The translations under genes were made by a program, and so were the position numbers. Source: Pyramidobacter piscolens (GTDB lineage Bacteria; Synergistota; Synergistia; Synergistales; Dethiosulfovibrionaceae). From it: 32,078 bases of DNA. The notes under the pieces are model-generated. The model was not told the DNA's origin. It did no database searches and saw only the letters and a list, made by a program, of their open reading frames with translations. Position 1 is the first letter of the stretch. Every line of letters begins with the position of its first letter. Location: the NCBI GenBank assembly GCA_004558205.1, contig SFDM01000037.1:1-32078 (forward strand), in the 5' to 3' direction. This document shows, piece by piece, positions 15,308 to 23,533 of the stretch.

Positions 15308-16417
15308 TCAGCTGGACTTCTTTTTGAACTTGAACACGGCGAAGGCGCAGTAGGCGGCGGAAAGGGCCGACAGCGCGGCCATGTGGCGTCCCAGGTCGCG
15401 CAATGCCGCGCCCTTCAGCAGCACCATGCGGGCCCCCTCCACGTACCAGGTCAGGGGGTTCAGCAGCGTGCACCACTGCACCGCCTGGGGCATGTTCCGG
15501 ATCGGGAACACGAAGCCGCTCAGCAGGGTCATGGGCATCAGCAGGAAGAAGGACGTCAGCAGCGCCTCCTTCTGCGTGGAGGACTCGTTGCTGATCGTCA
15601 GCGCCAGCCCCAGGTTCCCCGCCATAAACAGCCCCGACAGCAGGATGAAGCCCGCAGCGCTGCCGCGGAAGGGCATCTGGAAGAAGATCATGCCGCCCGC
15701 CACGGTCATGGCGAGCACCACATAGCCCACGAGCATATAGGGCAGCGTTTTGCCCAGGATGAACTCCATGCGTCCAATGGGAGTCACCATGACCTGTTCA
15801 ATGGTGCCGATCTCCTTCTCACGGACGATAGACAGCCCCGCGACGGTCAGCGACTGCATAAGCAGCAGCACGCCGATCAGGCCCGGCAGATAGGTGATGG
15901 TGCCGCCGAAGTTGGGGTTGTAGAGCGCCCTCAACTCCGCCGACAGGGGCATGGGGCGGCGGGCGCGGTACAGGTCGAGCTCCGTGACGATCCGCGTGGC
16001 CGCCTGGGCGATGTTCGCCGCGTCGATCACCTTCGTCCCGTCGATGACCAGAAGCAGTTTGGCCCCGCGTCCCGACCTGACGGCGGCGCCGTAGCCCTGC
16101 GGGATCACGAGCCCCGCTTCCGCGCCGCCGTCGTCGATAAGGTCCTCGAGAGCCTTCATGGAACCGCGCAGGTCCTTCAGGTGAAAGATGCCCGTGCCTG
16201 AAAAGCGTTCCAGCAGCTCCCGCGATTCCGCCGACCGGTCGTTGTCCACCACGGCCAGAGGCGTGTTCACCAAGTTCACATCCATGGCGTAGCCGCAGAG
16301 CAGCAGCGTGAACACGGGGATGAAGAGCACCATGATCCTCATCTTGGGGTCGCGGACCAGCTGGATCATCTCCTTGCGCAGCATCTGCCGGAGCCTTCCT
16401 ATGGAAAGATTGAACAT
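15308..16417 (-). CDS. ABC-2 type permease, YbhR-like
   Basis: A 369-aa inner-membrane subunit. It has a cytoplasmic start (LRQMLRKEMIQLVRDPKMR), TM1 at ~28-48, a ~130-residue periplasmic domain, then five TM helices from ~175 to the C-terminus. The EKEIGTIEQVMVTPIGRMEFILGK coupling segment is typical of ABC-2 exporters of the YbhR/YhhJ group. It starts 2 nt after the stop of the related permease gene and is the last gene of the four-gene exporter operon. The two permeases are paralogues that should form a heterodimer. Confidence 0.92.
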   Translation of the reverse strand: MFNLSIGRLRQMLRKEMIQLVRDPKMRIMVLFIPVFTLLLCGYAMDVNLVNTPLAVVDNDRSAESRELLERFSGTGIFHLKDLRGSMKALEDLIDDGGAEAGLVIPQGYGAAVRSGRGAKLLLVIDGTKVIDAANIAQAATRIVTELDLYRARRPMPLSAELRALYNPNFGGTITYLPGLIGVLLLMQSLTVAGLSIVREKEIGTIEQVMVTPIGRMEFILGKTLPYMLVGYVVLAMTVAGGMIFFQMPFRGSAAGFILLSGLFMAGNLGLALTISNESSTQKEALLTSFFLLMPMTLLSGFVFPIRNMPQAVQWCTLLNPLTWYVEGARMVLLKGAALRDLGRHMAALSALSAAYCAFAVFKFKKKSS

Positions 16418-16419
16418 GG

Positions 16420-17538
16420 CTATCCCTCCAGTTTCATCGACAGCGCCCTCAGAGCCAGCAGCGCCATGACGACCGCGTAGAGGATCAGGAAAAAAACCTC
16501 CTCGGCGATCATGGAAAAGCCCACGCCTTTGAGGTAGATGTCGCGCAGGATCGTGATGTAATACCGGCCGGGAACCACGTAGGAAAAGAGCTGCAGAGGC
16601 CTCGGCAGGTTCTCGATGGAAAAGACCATGCCGCTCAGCAGCAGAGTGGGGATGAACCCTCCGACCAGGGCCGCCTGGCTGGCGATGATCTGGGTACGGG
16701 TCTTGACGCTGGCCAGAAGCCCAAAGCCCAGGCTGCCCGTCAGGAAGATCATGGAACAGAACATCAGCAGCACCACGCTGCCGCGCAGAGGCACGTGGAA
16801 CAGCAGCCCCCCCGCCAGCACAGAAAAGATCACGTCCACAAAGCCGATGGCCATGTAGGGCAGTCCCTTGCCGAGAAGCAGCTCACTGCGCCGCACCGGT
16901 GTGGAGAGGAGCTGTTCCATGGTGCCGTTCTCCCATTCCTTGGCTACCGTGGTGCTGGCCAGGATGGACGTGACCACCAGAATAACCACGGTCAGCACGC
17001 CGGGCACCAGCGTCCAGGTGCTCTCGTTGGCCGGGTTGTACCATATGCGCGATTCCAGCTGAGTCATGCTTCCCCTCAGCCGCGCCGGCACCAGGCTGAC
17101 ACCCCGCTTCAACAGCAGGGCTTCCATATAGGCCCGCGTCGAAAGGGCCACCGTGGCCTCGCAGCCGTCGATGAACAGCTGAATCGAAGCGCCCGCGCCG
17201 GAACGGACTTTCGGCGCGAAATCGGCGGGAATCACCACGGCGGCCAGAATATCTCCCTTGAGAAGCGACTTCTCGAGATCCTCATAGCTTCGCGCGCCGC
17301 CCCGCAGGTCGAAATAGGGCGACCCCCTGAAACTGTCGGTCAGAAGCCGGCTTTCCGCGGTCTGAGAGCGGTCGAGCACCTTCAGCGGTATGTCCTTGAG
17401 ATCCAGGTTCAAGGCGTATCCCAGAAGGAGCACCAGCGTCACGGGAATGCCCAGGGCAAGCCCCAGGCTGACGGGGTCGCGCAGGATATGGATGAACTCC
17501 TTGCGGGCCACGGCGAAAACGCGGCGCAGATTGATCAT
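16420..17538 (-). CDS. ABC-2 type permease, YbhS-like
   Basis: A 372-aa paralogue of the downstream permease with the same plan: RKEFIHILRDPVSL amphipathic start, TM1, periplasmic domain, and C-terminal TM block with WENGTMEQLLSTPVRRSELLLGK. The start at 17538 is chosen because its ATG overlaps the ATPase stop (ATGA) and the protein then begins MINLRRVFAVARKE. The frame stays open much further upstream inside the ATPase gene, but that part reads as low-complexity Arg-rich shadow sequence. Confidence 0.92.
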   Translation of the reverse strand: MINLRRVFAVARKEFIHILRDPVSLGLALGIPVTLVLLLGYALNLDLKDIPLKVLDRSQTAESRLLTDSFRGSPYFDLRGGARSYEDLEKSLLKGDILAAVVIPADFAPKVRSGAGASIQLFIDGCEATVALSTRAYMEALLLKRGVSLVPARLRGSMTQLESRIWYNPANESTWTLVPGVLTVVILVVTSILASTTVAKEWENGTMEQLLSTPVRRSELLLGKGLPYMAIGFVDVIFSVLAGGLLFHVPLRGSVVLLMFCSMIFLTGSLGFGLLASVKTRTQIIASQAALVGGFIPTLLLSGMVFSIENLPRPLQLFSYVVPGRYYITILRDIYLKGVGFSMIAEEVFFLILYAVVMALLALRALSMKLEG

Positions 17539-19451
17539 TTTTCCGATCCTCCCTTCTCGTCGGCCCGGGCCACGGCGGACACAAAAACGTCCTCCATGCT
17601 GGGCGCGATGGGCCTGAGCCCCAGAAGAGGCAGTTTTTCCCGCTGAAGGAACGCCCGCAGCGACTTCTCCAGACCTTCGGGATCGCCGGAGCTCAGGTGA
17701 ACGGCGCTGCCGAACAGAGCGGCGTCGCTGACCAGAGGCAGCTTCAGAAGGTCTTCCAGGTGCTTCTGCGGCTCGGGGATCTTCAGCTCCAGGATTTTCT
17801 CCTTCATCTCCGCTTTCAGGTCGCCCGGAGCGCCCAAAGCGATCATCCGGCCCCGGAAGATCAGGCAGATCCTGTTGCAGAACTCGGCCTCCTCCATGTA
17901 ATGGGTCGTGACGAAGACCGTGACGCCCTCGTCGGACATCTGCTGGATCATGCGCCAGAAGCTCCGGCGGCTCACGGGATCTACGCCGCTGGTGGGCTCG
18001 TCGAGAAACACCATGGGCGGCGAGTGAAGCAGCGCGCAGGCCAGCGCAAGCTTCTGCTTCCACCCGCCGCTCAGAGTGGACGTCATGTCGCGCCGCCGGT
18101 CTCGCAGGCCAGCCACGCGCAGCGCCCACTCGGTGCGGTCCCTCAGCGCCGCGCCGTCGAGGCCGTAGATGCCGCCGTAAAAGCCGATGTTCTCGTCCAC
18201 GCGCAGGTCGTCGTAGAGCGAGAACTTCTGGCTCATATAGCCGATGTGCTCCTTGATGCGCTCCGACTGGGCCATTACGTCCCAGCCGCCGACGGAACCA
18301 CCGCCTGACGTGGGCGTCAGCAGCCCGCAGAGCATCCGTATCACCGTGCTCTTTCCCGCCCCGTTGGGGCCGAGAAAGCCGAAGATCTCGCCCTGCTTCA
18401 CCTCGAAGGACACCCGGTCCACGGCAGTGAACGCGCCAAACTTCTTCGTCAGCTCCTTCACGGACACGGCAATCCCGCCGGGAAAATCGGACAGCTCCCG
18501 CGCCGCGATTTTTTCCGAGGCCCCCTGAGCCTCGCCGCCGGAGGTCATGCACAAAAAGATGTCCTCCAGCGACAGCTCTTGAGGCGTCATGGAACTGACA
18601 GGAATGTCCTTTGAGCCGAGCAGTTCCCGGGCGTCGGGGGCCGTCTTCCCGGGATCGCCGCAGAGCAGGTGAATCGAATCGCCGAAGAGCGTGACAGGCC
18701 AGCGCCCGTCCTCACGGAAGGCCGCTGCCGCTTCCCGCACCTTGGGCGAGAGGACGCAGAGCATCCCTTTGCCCGCGCCGCGGCGCAGCTCCTCCACCGT
18801 CCCCTGGGCCAGGATCGTCCCGCGGTCGATCAGAGCCACGCGGTCACAGCGTTCGGCTTCGTCCATGTAAGCCGTGCTGACCAGGATGGAGACGCCCTGG
18901 TCCAGCAGCTTGTACAAAATCCGCCAGAAATCCCGCCGGCTCACGGGGTCCACGCCGTTGGTCGGTTCGTCGAGCAGAAGCACTCTGGGCGTGTGGATCA
19001 GCGCGCAGATCAGCTGGAGCTTCTGCTTCATGCCGCCCGAAAGGTTGCCGGCGCGCCGCTCCTTAAAAGGATGCATGTAGCTGAAATGAAGCAGCTCGTC
19101 GGCCTTGGCCGTCTGCTCCGCCTTCGGCACGCCGTAGAGATCGGCGTAAAAGAGCACGTTCTCCATGACCGTCAGGTCAGGATAGAGGCCGAATTTCTGG
19201 CTCATGTAGGCCATATGGTCCTTGACGGAGTCGGACTGGGCCTGTGAGCTGAATCCCGCCACGGAGCTCCGCCCGGCGTCGGGCAGCATCACCGACGCGA
19301 GGATCCTCAGCGTGGTGCTCTTTCCGGCGCCGTCAGGCCCAACCAGGCCGAAGATCTCGCCTTCCTTCACGTCGAAGGAGACGCCTTTCAAAGCCTGGAC
19401 GGCGCCGAAGGACTTTTTTAGGCCGCAGGCTTCCACGGCGAGGGGGGCCAT
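17535..19451 (-). CDS. Tandem ABC ATPase (YbhF-like), two nucleotide-binding domains
   Basis: A 638-aa cytoplasmic ATPase that drives the two permeases. Domain 1: Walker A GPDGAGKST (38-46), LSGGM (137-141), Asp161-Glu162. Domain 2: Walker A GPNGAGKST (361-369), LSGGW (460-464), Asp484-Glu485 and switch His517 (VTTHYMEEA). In domain 1 the switch-His position is Ala194 (VSTAYMDEA), so the two ATP sites may be unequal. The fused two-domain form and its neighbours match E. coli YbhF and RbbA-type systems. It begins 1 nt after the stop of the membrane-fusion gene and overlaps the next permease start by ATGA. Confidence 0.93.
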   Translation of the reverse strand: MAPLAVEACGLKKSFGAVQALKGVSFDVKEGEIFGLVGPDGAGKSTTLRILASVMLPDAGRSSVAGFSSQAQSDSVKDHMAYMSQKFGLYPDLTVMENVLFYADLYGVPKAEQTAKADELLHFSYMHPFKERRAGNLSGGMKQKLQLICALIHTPRVLLLDEPTNGVDPVSRRDFWRILYKLLDQGVSILVSTAYMDEAERCDRVALIDRGTILAQGTVEELRRGAGKGMLCVLSPKVREAAAAFREDGRWPVTLFGDSIHLLCGDPGKTAPDARELLGSKDIPVSSMTPQELSLEDIFLCMTSGGEAQGASEKIAARELSDFPGGIAVSVKELTKKFGAFTAVDRVSFEVKQGEIFGFLGPNGAGKSTVIRMLCGLLTPTSGGGSVGGWDVMAQSERIKEHIGYMSQKFSLYDDLRVDENIGFYGGIYGLDGAALRDRTEWALRVAGLRDRRRDMTSTLSGGWKQKLALACALLHSPPMVFLDEPTSGVDPVSRRSFWRMIQQMSDEGVTVFVTTHYMEEAEFCNRICLIFRGRMIALGAPGDLKAEMKEKILELKIPEPQKHLEDLLKLPLVSDAALFGSAVHLSSGDPEGLEKSLRAFLQREKLPLLGLRPIAPSMEDVFVSAVARADEKGGSEK

Positions 19452-19452
19452 G

Positions 19453-20520
19453 TCAGCGCGCGCCTTCCTCGTCGGACAACTGCACCGTCACGGGCATGCC
19501 GGGCTTGAAGACCTGCGACGCGTTATCCAGGTCCACCTTGATCCGATAGACCAGGCTGGTACGTTCCTTCTCGGTCTGAACGGTCTTGGGCGTGAACTCC
19601 GCCTCCGAGGAGATGAAGCTCAGCCGCCCCGAAAAGGCCCTGCCCGGCTGGCTGTCGATAAAGACCGAAACGGTCTGCCCAAGCTTGACGCGGCCCAGGT
19701 CGGTCTCCTCGATGTAGGCGCGCACCCAGACTTTGCCGAGGTCGGTCATGGTGTAGACGGGGCTTCCCGCCGCAAGGTTTTCCCCTGGGCGCGCCACCTT
19801 GACGAGCACCGTGCCGTCAAAGGGCGCGTAGAGCTTCGTGTAGCCCAGCTGCTGTTCCGCCTGCTCCGATTCCGCACGGAGAGCCCTGACGGCAGCCGCG
19901 GCCTGATCCACCACTTCCTGCCGGGGCCCGGCCACCACCAGTTCATACTGCTCCTTCGCGCCATCCACGCCCGAGCGCGCGATCTTAGCGGCGTCCTGGG
20001 CACGCAGCCAGGCCGTATGGATCTGGTCATAGGTGCGGCGGTCCACCGCGCCTGTTTTCATCAGCGACGAGTAACGCTTCTCGTCCTCGTGGGCCAGCCG
20101 CAGCGCCGATTCCGCCGCCTTCGCCTCGGCCTCGGCGGCGTCCAGTTTCGCCTTCGCCGCGGCCACCTCCTGAGGACGGCTGCCGCGCTGCAGCTCCTCC
20201 AGTTTCGCCTCGGCGGACTCAAGGCGCGCCTTCACGGCTTCCCTCTGGCGTTCCAGGTCCGATGGGTCGAGGGCCGCGATCAGTGTGCCTTTTTTCACCA
20301 CCGTTCCCTCTTCAGCTTCCAGAGACAGCAGATGGCCCGCCACGCGGAAACTCAGGGCCGACGTGTCGGAATCCACGTTTCCCCAGGCCTTCACCGGCTT
20401 GGGGGTTTGCCCGGCCTTCAGCTGCCACAGATAATAGCCGCCAGCTCCGGCAGCCGCCATGGCGCAGAGAATCAGCCACAGAGCAGCGCTTCCGGAGCGT
20501 CGTAACGAAGAAAATTTCAT
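19453..20520 (-). CDS. HlyD-family membrane fusion protein (YbhG-like)
   Basis: A 355-aa periplasmic adaptor anchored by one N-terminal TM helix (~12-32). It has a biotinyl-lipoyl-like half (SFRVAGHLLSLEAEEGTVVKKGTLIAALDP), a long coiled-coil hairpin (~75-200, Ala/Glu/Lys-rich), the second lipoyl half (LYAPFDGTVLVKVARPGENL) and a beta-barrel domain (VWVRAYIEETDLGRVKLGQ). Together with the downstream ATPase and permeases it forms a tripartite exporter needing an outer-membrane channel, evidence for a diderm host. RBS AAAGGGGAG precedes the ATG. It is the first gene of the operon. Confidence 0.94.
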   Translation of the reverse strand: MKFSSLRRSGSAALWLILCAMAAAGAGGYYLWQLKAGQTPKPVKAWGNVDSDTSALSFRVAGHLLSLEAEEGTVVKKGTLIAALDPSDLERQREAVKARLESAEAKLEELQRGSRPQEVAAAKAKLDAAEAEAKAAESALRLAHEDEKRYSSLMKTGAVDRRTYDQIHTAWLRAQDAAKIARSGVDGAKEQYELVVAGPRQEVVDQAAAAVRALRAESEQAEQQLGYTKLYAPFDGTVLVKVARPGENLAAGSPVYTMTDLGKVWVRAYIEETDLGRVKLGQTVSVFIDSQPGRAFSGRLSFISSEAEFTPKTVQTEKERTSLVYRIKVDLDNASQVFKPGMPVTVQLSDEEGAR

Positions 20521-20555
20521 TCACGGACTCCCCTTTCTGATATAACAGACAGGCC

Positions 20556-20583
20556 GCCCCTCTCATTTTTTAAAGAAAGGGGC
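20556..20583 (-). other. Leader hairpin upstream of the exporter operon
   Basis: GCCCCTCTC (20556-20564) and GAAAGGGGC (20575-20583) can form a 9-bp stem with one G-T wobble in the untranslated leader of the membrane-fusion gene, 36 nt before its ATG. It may affect mRNA stability or attenuation; no supporting T-run is present. Confidence 0.3.
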
Positions 20584-20672
20584 ATATGATCCCTGACTGT
20601 ATTATTGTGAAGCATTTTTACGAAAAACACAAGCATTCAGGGAAATTTCATTATTTTGCGGAGATAAAATTC

Positions 20673-20739
20673 TCGACAGTCCCGTGCTCAATGCAGTATG
20701 ATAGGGAAAAATCAAAAATCGATACTGTGTAATCGATAC
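20673..20739 (+). promoter_or_regulatory. Candidate promoter and direct repeats before the flavoprotein gene
   Basis: TCGACA (20673-20678), an 18-nt spacer and TATGAT (20697-20702) form a moderate promoter. Downstream, AATCGATAC occurs twice as a direct repeat (20717-20725 and 20731-20739) with a 14-bp period, inside the untranslated leader. That is a plausible regulator site, though helical phasing is poor. The RBS AGGGAGG follows at 20746-20752. Confidence 0.4.
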
Positions 20740-20759
20740 CATGTAAGGGAGGTTGAAAG

Positions 20760-22244
20760 ATGAAAACAAAGATTCTCGTTATCGGAGCCGGCGGCGCGGG
20801 ACTGACCGCGGCGATAGGCGCGGCGCGGGCGGGCGCCGAAGTCTGGGTGGCTTCAAAAACCGGAGCGGGAATGAACACCTGCACGGCCTACTCGGGCGGC
20901 GTGTTCACCCTCGCGTCGGGAGACGTTTCGCCTCAGGCCCATTTCGAAAAAACCATGGAAGTGGGGCGGCACGTCAATGACCCCGCCCTCGTGACAGTCC
21001 TGGCGGAACAGGCCGAAAAGTCGCTCCGTGAAGTGGCTTCCTGGGGCGTAGATATCCGTTTCCCCGGGCCAGGAAGGGCCAGCGTCCGGCACACGGCGCC
21101 CTACAAGCTGATGGCCGGCGAAGGCATGATGCGGCAGCTGACGGAAACGGCTAAGAAGCAGGGCGTCCGCTTCATGGAGTTCACGGCGGCCACGGCGCTG
21201 AGGCTCCAGGGCAGCCGTATAGCCGGCGCGGAGCTGGTGAACTGGCGGTCGGGAAAGGGCGAATTCTTCGCCGCCGACGCGGTGATCCTCGCCTCAGGCG
21301 GCGGCGGGCGCATCTACAGCCGGACCGACAACCCCGTCAGGATGACCGGCGACGGCTACGCCCTGGCGCTGGACGCGGGGCTGCCGCTGATCGACATGGA
21401 GTTCACCCAGTTCTACCCCATGGGCTGGGCCGACCCCGAACTGCCCGTCTGGATGGCCGATCTAGGGCTGGCCGACCATCTGCGCGTCACCGACGCCGAG
21501 GGGCATGAATTCCTTATGGAGGCGCTGCACCGCTGGGGCTTCAAGGACGGGCGCGAGGGCAACCTCTACGCCCGGGACCAAAGCTCTGTGCTGATCGCCC
21601 AGACGGACCGCCGCGGCGGCGCTTTCGTCCACTTCGAGGACCTGACCGAAGAAGCGCGCCGCGGCAAAGAGATGATCCGCGAGCTGATCATCGACGCCGC
21701 GCGCTTTGAAAAGATCCGCCGCCCAGTCAGGATCGCGCCGCTTCAACACTACATGTGCGGCGGCGTCAAGATCGACGCCCAGTGCCGCACAGCGATCCCT
21801 GGGCTTTACGCCTGCGGCGAGGTCACCGGCGGCGTGGATGGCGCGAACAGGATCGGGGGAAACGCCCTGTCGAACATCGTGACTTTCGGCCTCCGCGCCG
21901 GAAAGAACGCCGCGGCGGAAGCCCCCCGAGCGCCCCAATCCGGAGCTCCCGCGTCCCCCCTTCCCTTCACGAGGGACGGAGAGCCCACGCGGAAGCTCCG
22001 CTCGGAGCTTCAAAAGAAGATGTGGCAGTGCGTCGGCCCCCTCCGCACTGCGCGGAGCATCACCGAAGCCCTGGACTTTTTGGCGGAGTTCAGGACGCGG
22101 AAGATGGCCGTCGTCACCCCGCTGGATTTGCTGGAAGCCCTGGAAATGCGCGGCCTGACCGCCACCTCCGAAGCCGTGGCCAAGGCGGCCTTGGCCCGGA
22201 AAAACAGCCTGGGGACTCATTACCGCGAGGATTCCCAGAGGTGA
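20760..22244 (+). CDS. FAD-dependent oxidoreductase, fumarate reductase/L-aspartate oxidase superfamily
   Basis: A 494-aa flavoprotein. N-terminal Rossmann FAD motif G9-x-G11-x-x-G14 in VIGAGGAGL, the ATGGGG-equivalent VILASGGGGRIYSRTDNP, EFTQFYPMG in the capping/substrate region, QHYMCGGVKID (active-site His region) and GLYACGEVTGGVDGANRIGGNAL (FAD and substrate Arg). The ending SLGTHYREDS is also typical of the superfamily. It lacks partner subunits (no iron-sulfur or membrane genes adjacent), so it is not a standard succinate dehydrogenase. It is probably a soluble reductase or oxidase for a dicarboxylate or enoate. Assigning it as NadB would be unsafe because nadA and nadC are absent. RBS AGGGAGG is 7 nt upstream. 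Confidence 0.87.
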   Translation: MKTKILVIGAGGAGLTAAIGAARAGAEVWVASKTGAGMNTCTAYSGGVFTLASGDVSPQAHFEKTMEVGRHVNDPALVTVLAEQAEKSLREVASWGVDIRFPGPGRASVRHTAPYKLMAGEGMMRQLTETAKKQGVRFMEFTAATALRLQGSRIAGAELVNWRSGKGEFFAADAVILASGGGGRIYSRTDNPVRMTGDGYALALDAGLPLIDMEFTQFYPMGWADPELPVWMADLGLADHLRVTDAEGHEFLMEALHRWGFKDGREGNLYARDQSSVLIAQTDRRGGAFVHFEDLTEEARRGKEMIRELIIDAARFEKIRRPVRIAPLQHYMCGGVKIDAQCRTAIPGLYACGEVTGGVDGANRIGGNALSNIVTFGLRAGKNAAAEAPRAPQSGAPASPLPFTRDGEPTRKLRSELQKKMWQCVGPLRTARSITEALDFLAEFRTRKMAVVTPLDLLEALEMRGLTATSEAVAKAALARKNSLGTHYREDSQR

Positions 22245-22298
22245 CGAAAAAACTGCGTTTCTACTCCGCCTCTAAAGGGCGGGAGCATTAATTTCTTT

Positions 22299-22361
22299 AC
22301 GAGGCGGAACGCCCGGAAGAGGCTGTTAAAAAAACGGCCTCTTCCGGGCATTCCGCCTCGT
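22299..22361. terminator. Bidirectional terminator between flavoprotein and LysR genes
   Basis: 25-nt arms (22299-22323 and 22337-22361) pair with a single C-A mismatch around an A-rich loop, followed by TTTTCT on the plus strand. The convergent genes on both sides suit a shared terminator. Confidence 0.85.
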
Positions 22362-22415
22362 TTTCTCAATAAAATTGAATGCTGGTTTCCCATTGAGGAG
22401 ATTTATAGTCGGGCG

Positions 22416-23354
22416 CTATTTTGGCCGCTGCCCCGCCTTGTGCGGCAAAAGCCTTTCAGCCAGCACATCCGTTAAAATGAGCCCCAGTTCATCTATAAAG
22501 CCCCGAATCTGCGGGGTCAGGGCCTTGCTCCGGTGAAGGACCAGCTGGATAAATTGCGTTTCACTCCAGCCCCTGAGAGAGAGAAGGCGCAGACGTCCTG
22601 CCAAAACGGACGCCTGCACAGTATAGAGCGGCAGCACCGACAGAAAAGCCGGCTCCCTTTCCACCAGCCGTCGGGCGCCGTCGGCGCTCTGCAGCCGTAA
22701 AAAAGGCCGGCAGGCTAAATGCCGGCGCTCCAAAAACTGCTGAAACTGCAGGCTGTACGGAGCCGACGATTCCATTAAAATCATCTCCTGCTCTGCTATT
22801 TCTTCCGGTTCAACAGCCGCTTTGCCCGCCAGGGGATGCTGCGGATTGACCGCCAATACGATCGGCACCTCCAGTACGTTCCAAACCTGCCACTCCGATT
22901 CAGGCATAGGATCGTTAATCATACAGGCCGCGTCCAGAAGTCCCTGCTGCAGCCGGGACTCCAGCACTGCGGTGGGCTCGAGCGTCAATTCCAGCTTCAC
23001 CCGCGGAAAACGGCGATGATAGTTGACAAGCGCCTTTTCCAAGAGAAGTTCAAACAAGGAATCTGACATTCCCACACGAATTCTGCCGCCCAGCGATCCT
23101 TCTGATTTTGAGAAGTTTTCCATCTGCAGGACGGCGGATACGATCTGCCGGGCAAAGGGAACCAAAGCTTCTCCATAGGAGGTCAGAAAGACGCCCCGTC
23201 CGATGCGGTCAAACAAAGGCTTTCCCATTTCCAATTCCAGTTGTTTGATCTGCGCGCTGACGTTGGACTGGGAATAACCCAGTTCTTGACTGGCCTGCGT
23301 AAAATTCTGCAAAGAAGCGACTTTCAAAAAAGTGCTCAAATTCCGCAACTCCAT
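22416..23354 (-). CDS. LysR family transcriptional regulator
   Basis: A 312-aa DNA-binding regulator. N-terminal winged helix-turn-helix (LSTFLKVASLQNFTQASQELGYSQSNVSAQIKQLELEMG), with the conserved FDRIGRGVFLTSYGEALVPFAR, then an effector-binding domain of two periplasmic-binding-like lobes. Start 23354 (MELRNL) is preferred because AGGCAGG lies 8 nt upstream; in-frame ATG 23360 and GTG 23363 are possible. It is divergent from the PLP enzyme gene, with a palindromic LysR-type site in between, so it probably activates that gene in response to a sulfur- or amino-acid-related ligand. Confidence 0.93.
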   Translation of the reverse strand: MELRNLSTFLKVASLQNFTQASQELGYSQSNVSAQIKQLELEMGKPLFDRIGRGVFLTSYGEALVPFARQIVSAVLQMENFSKSEGSLGGRIRVGMSDSLFELLLEKALVNYHRRFPRVKLELTLEPTAVLESRLQQGLLDAACMINDPMPESEWQVWNVLEVPIVLAVNPQHPLAGKAAVEPEEIAEQEMILMESSAPYSLQFQQFLERRHLACRPFLRLQSADGARRLVEREPAFLSVLPLYTVQASVLAGRLRLLSLRGWSETQFIQLVLHRSKALTPQIRGFIDELGLILTDVLAERLLPHKAGQRPK

Positions 23355-23400
23355 CCACATCACCTGCCTGAGCGCAGGATAACAAGAACCGCTCGAATAA

Positions 23401-23421
23401 TCAATCGCTATTTTCGATTGA
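23401..23421. promoter_or_regulatory. LysR-type operator (T-N11-A, ATC-N9-GAT)
   Basis: A perfect inverted repeat TCAATCG (23401-23407), 7-nt spacer, CGATTGA (23415-23421). Inside it ATC (23404-23406), nine bases and GAT (23416-23418) give the classic LysR motif. It ends 19 nt upstream of the -35 of the PLP enzyme promoter, where an activator would bind, and is 47 nt from the start of its own gene. Confidence 0.75.
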
Positions 23422-23440
23422 AATGATGAAAAACATTTCT

Positions 23441-23469
23441 TTTACAAATGAATGGCAATCCTCTAAGAT
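23441..23469 (+). promoter_or_regulatory. Promoter of the PLP enzyme gene
   Basis: TTTACA (23441-23446), a 17-nt spacer and TAAGAT (23464-23469). It lies inside the open frame upstream of the ATG at 23534, supporting that later start. The RBS GAGGAGTG is at 23519-23526. Confidence 0.65.
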
Positions 23470-23533
23470 AGAGGCGAAAGAAAAAGAGCAGCCCCGCCAG
23501 CTGGCGGTACACATTAGACGAGGAGTGATTTCG

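Noticed and set aside
16784..16799. CACGTGGAACA, a parS half-site match in a permease gene
   Set aside because: Only one half matches and it lies in coding sequence; likely chance.
17539..18552. N-terminal extension of the YbhS-like permease frame
   Set aside because: Arg-rich shadow within the ATPase gene; the permease starts at the ATGA overlap at 17538.
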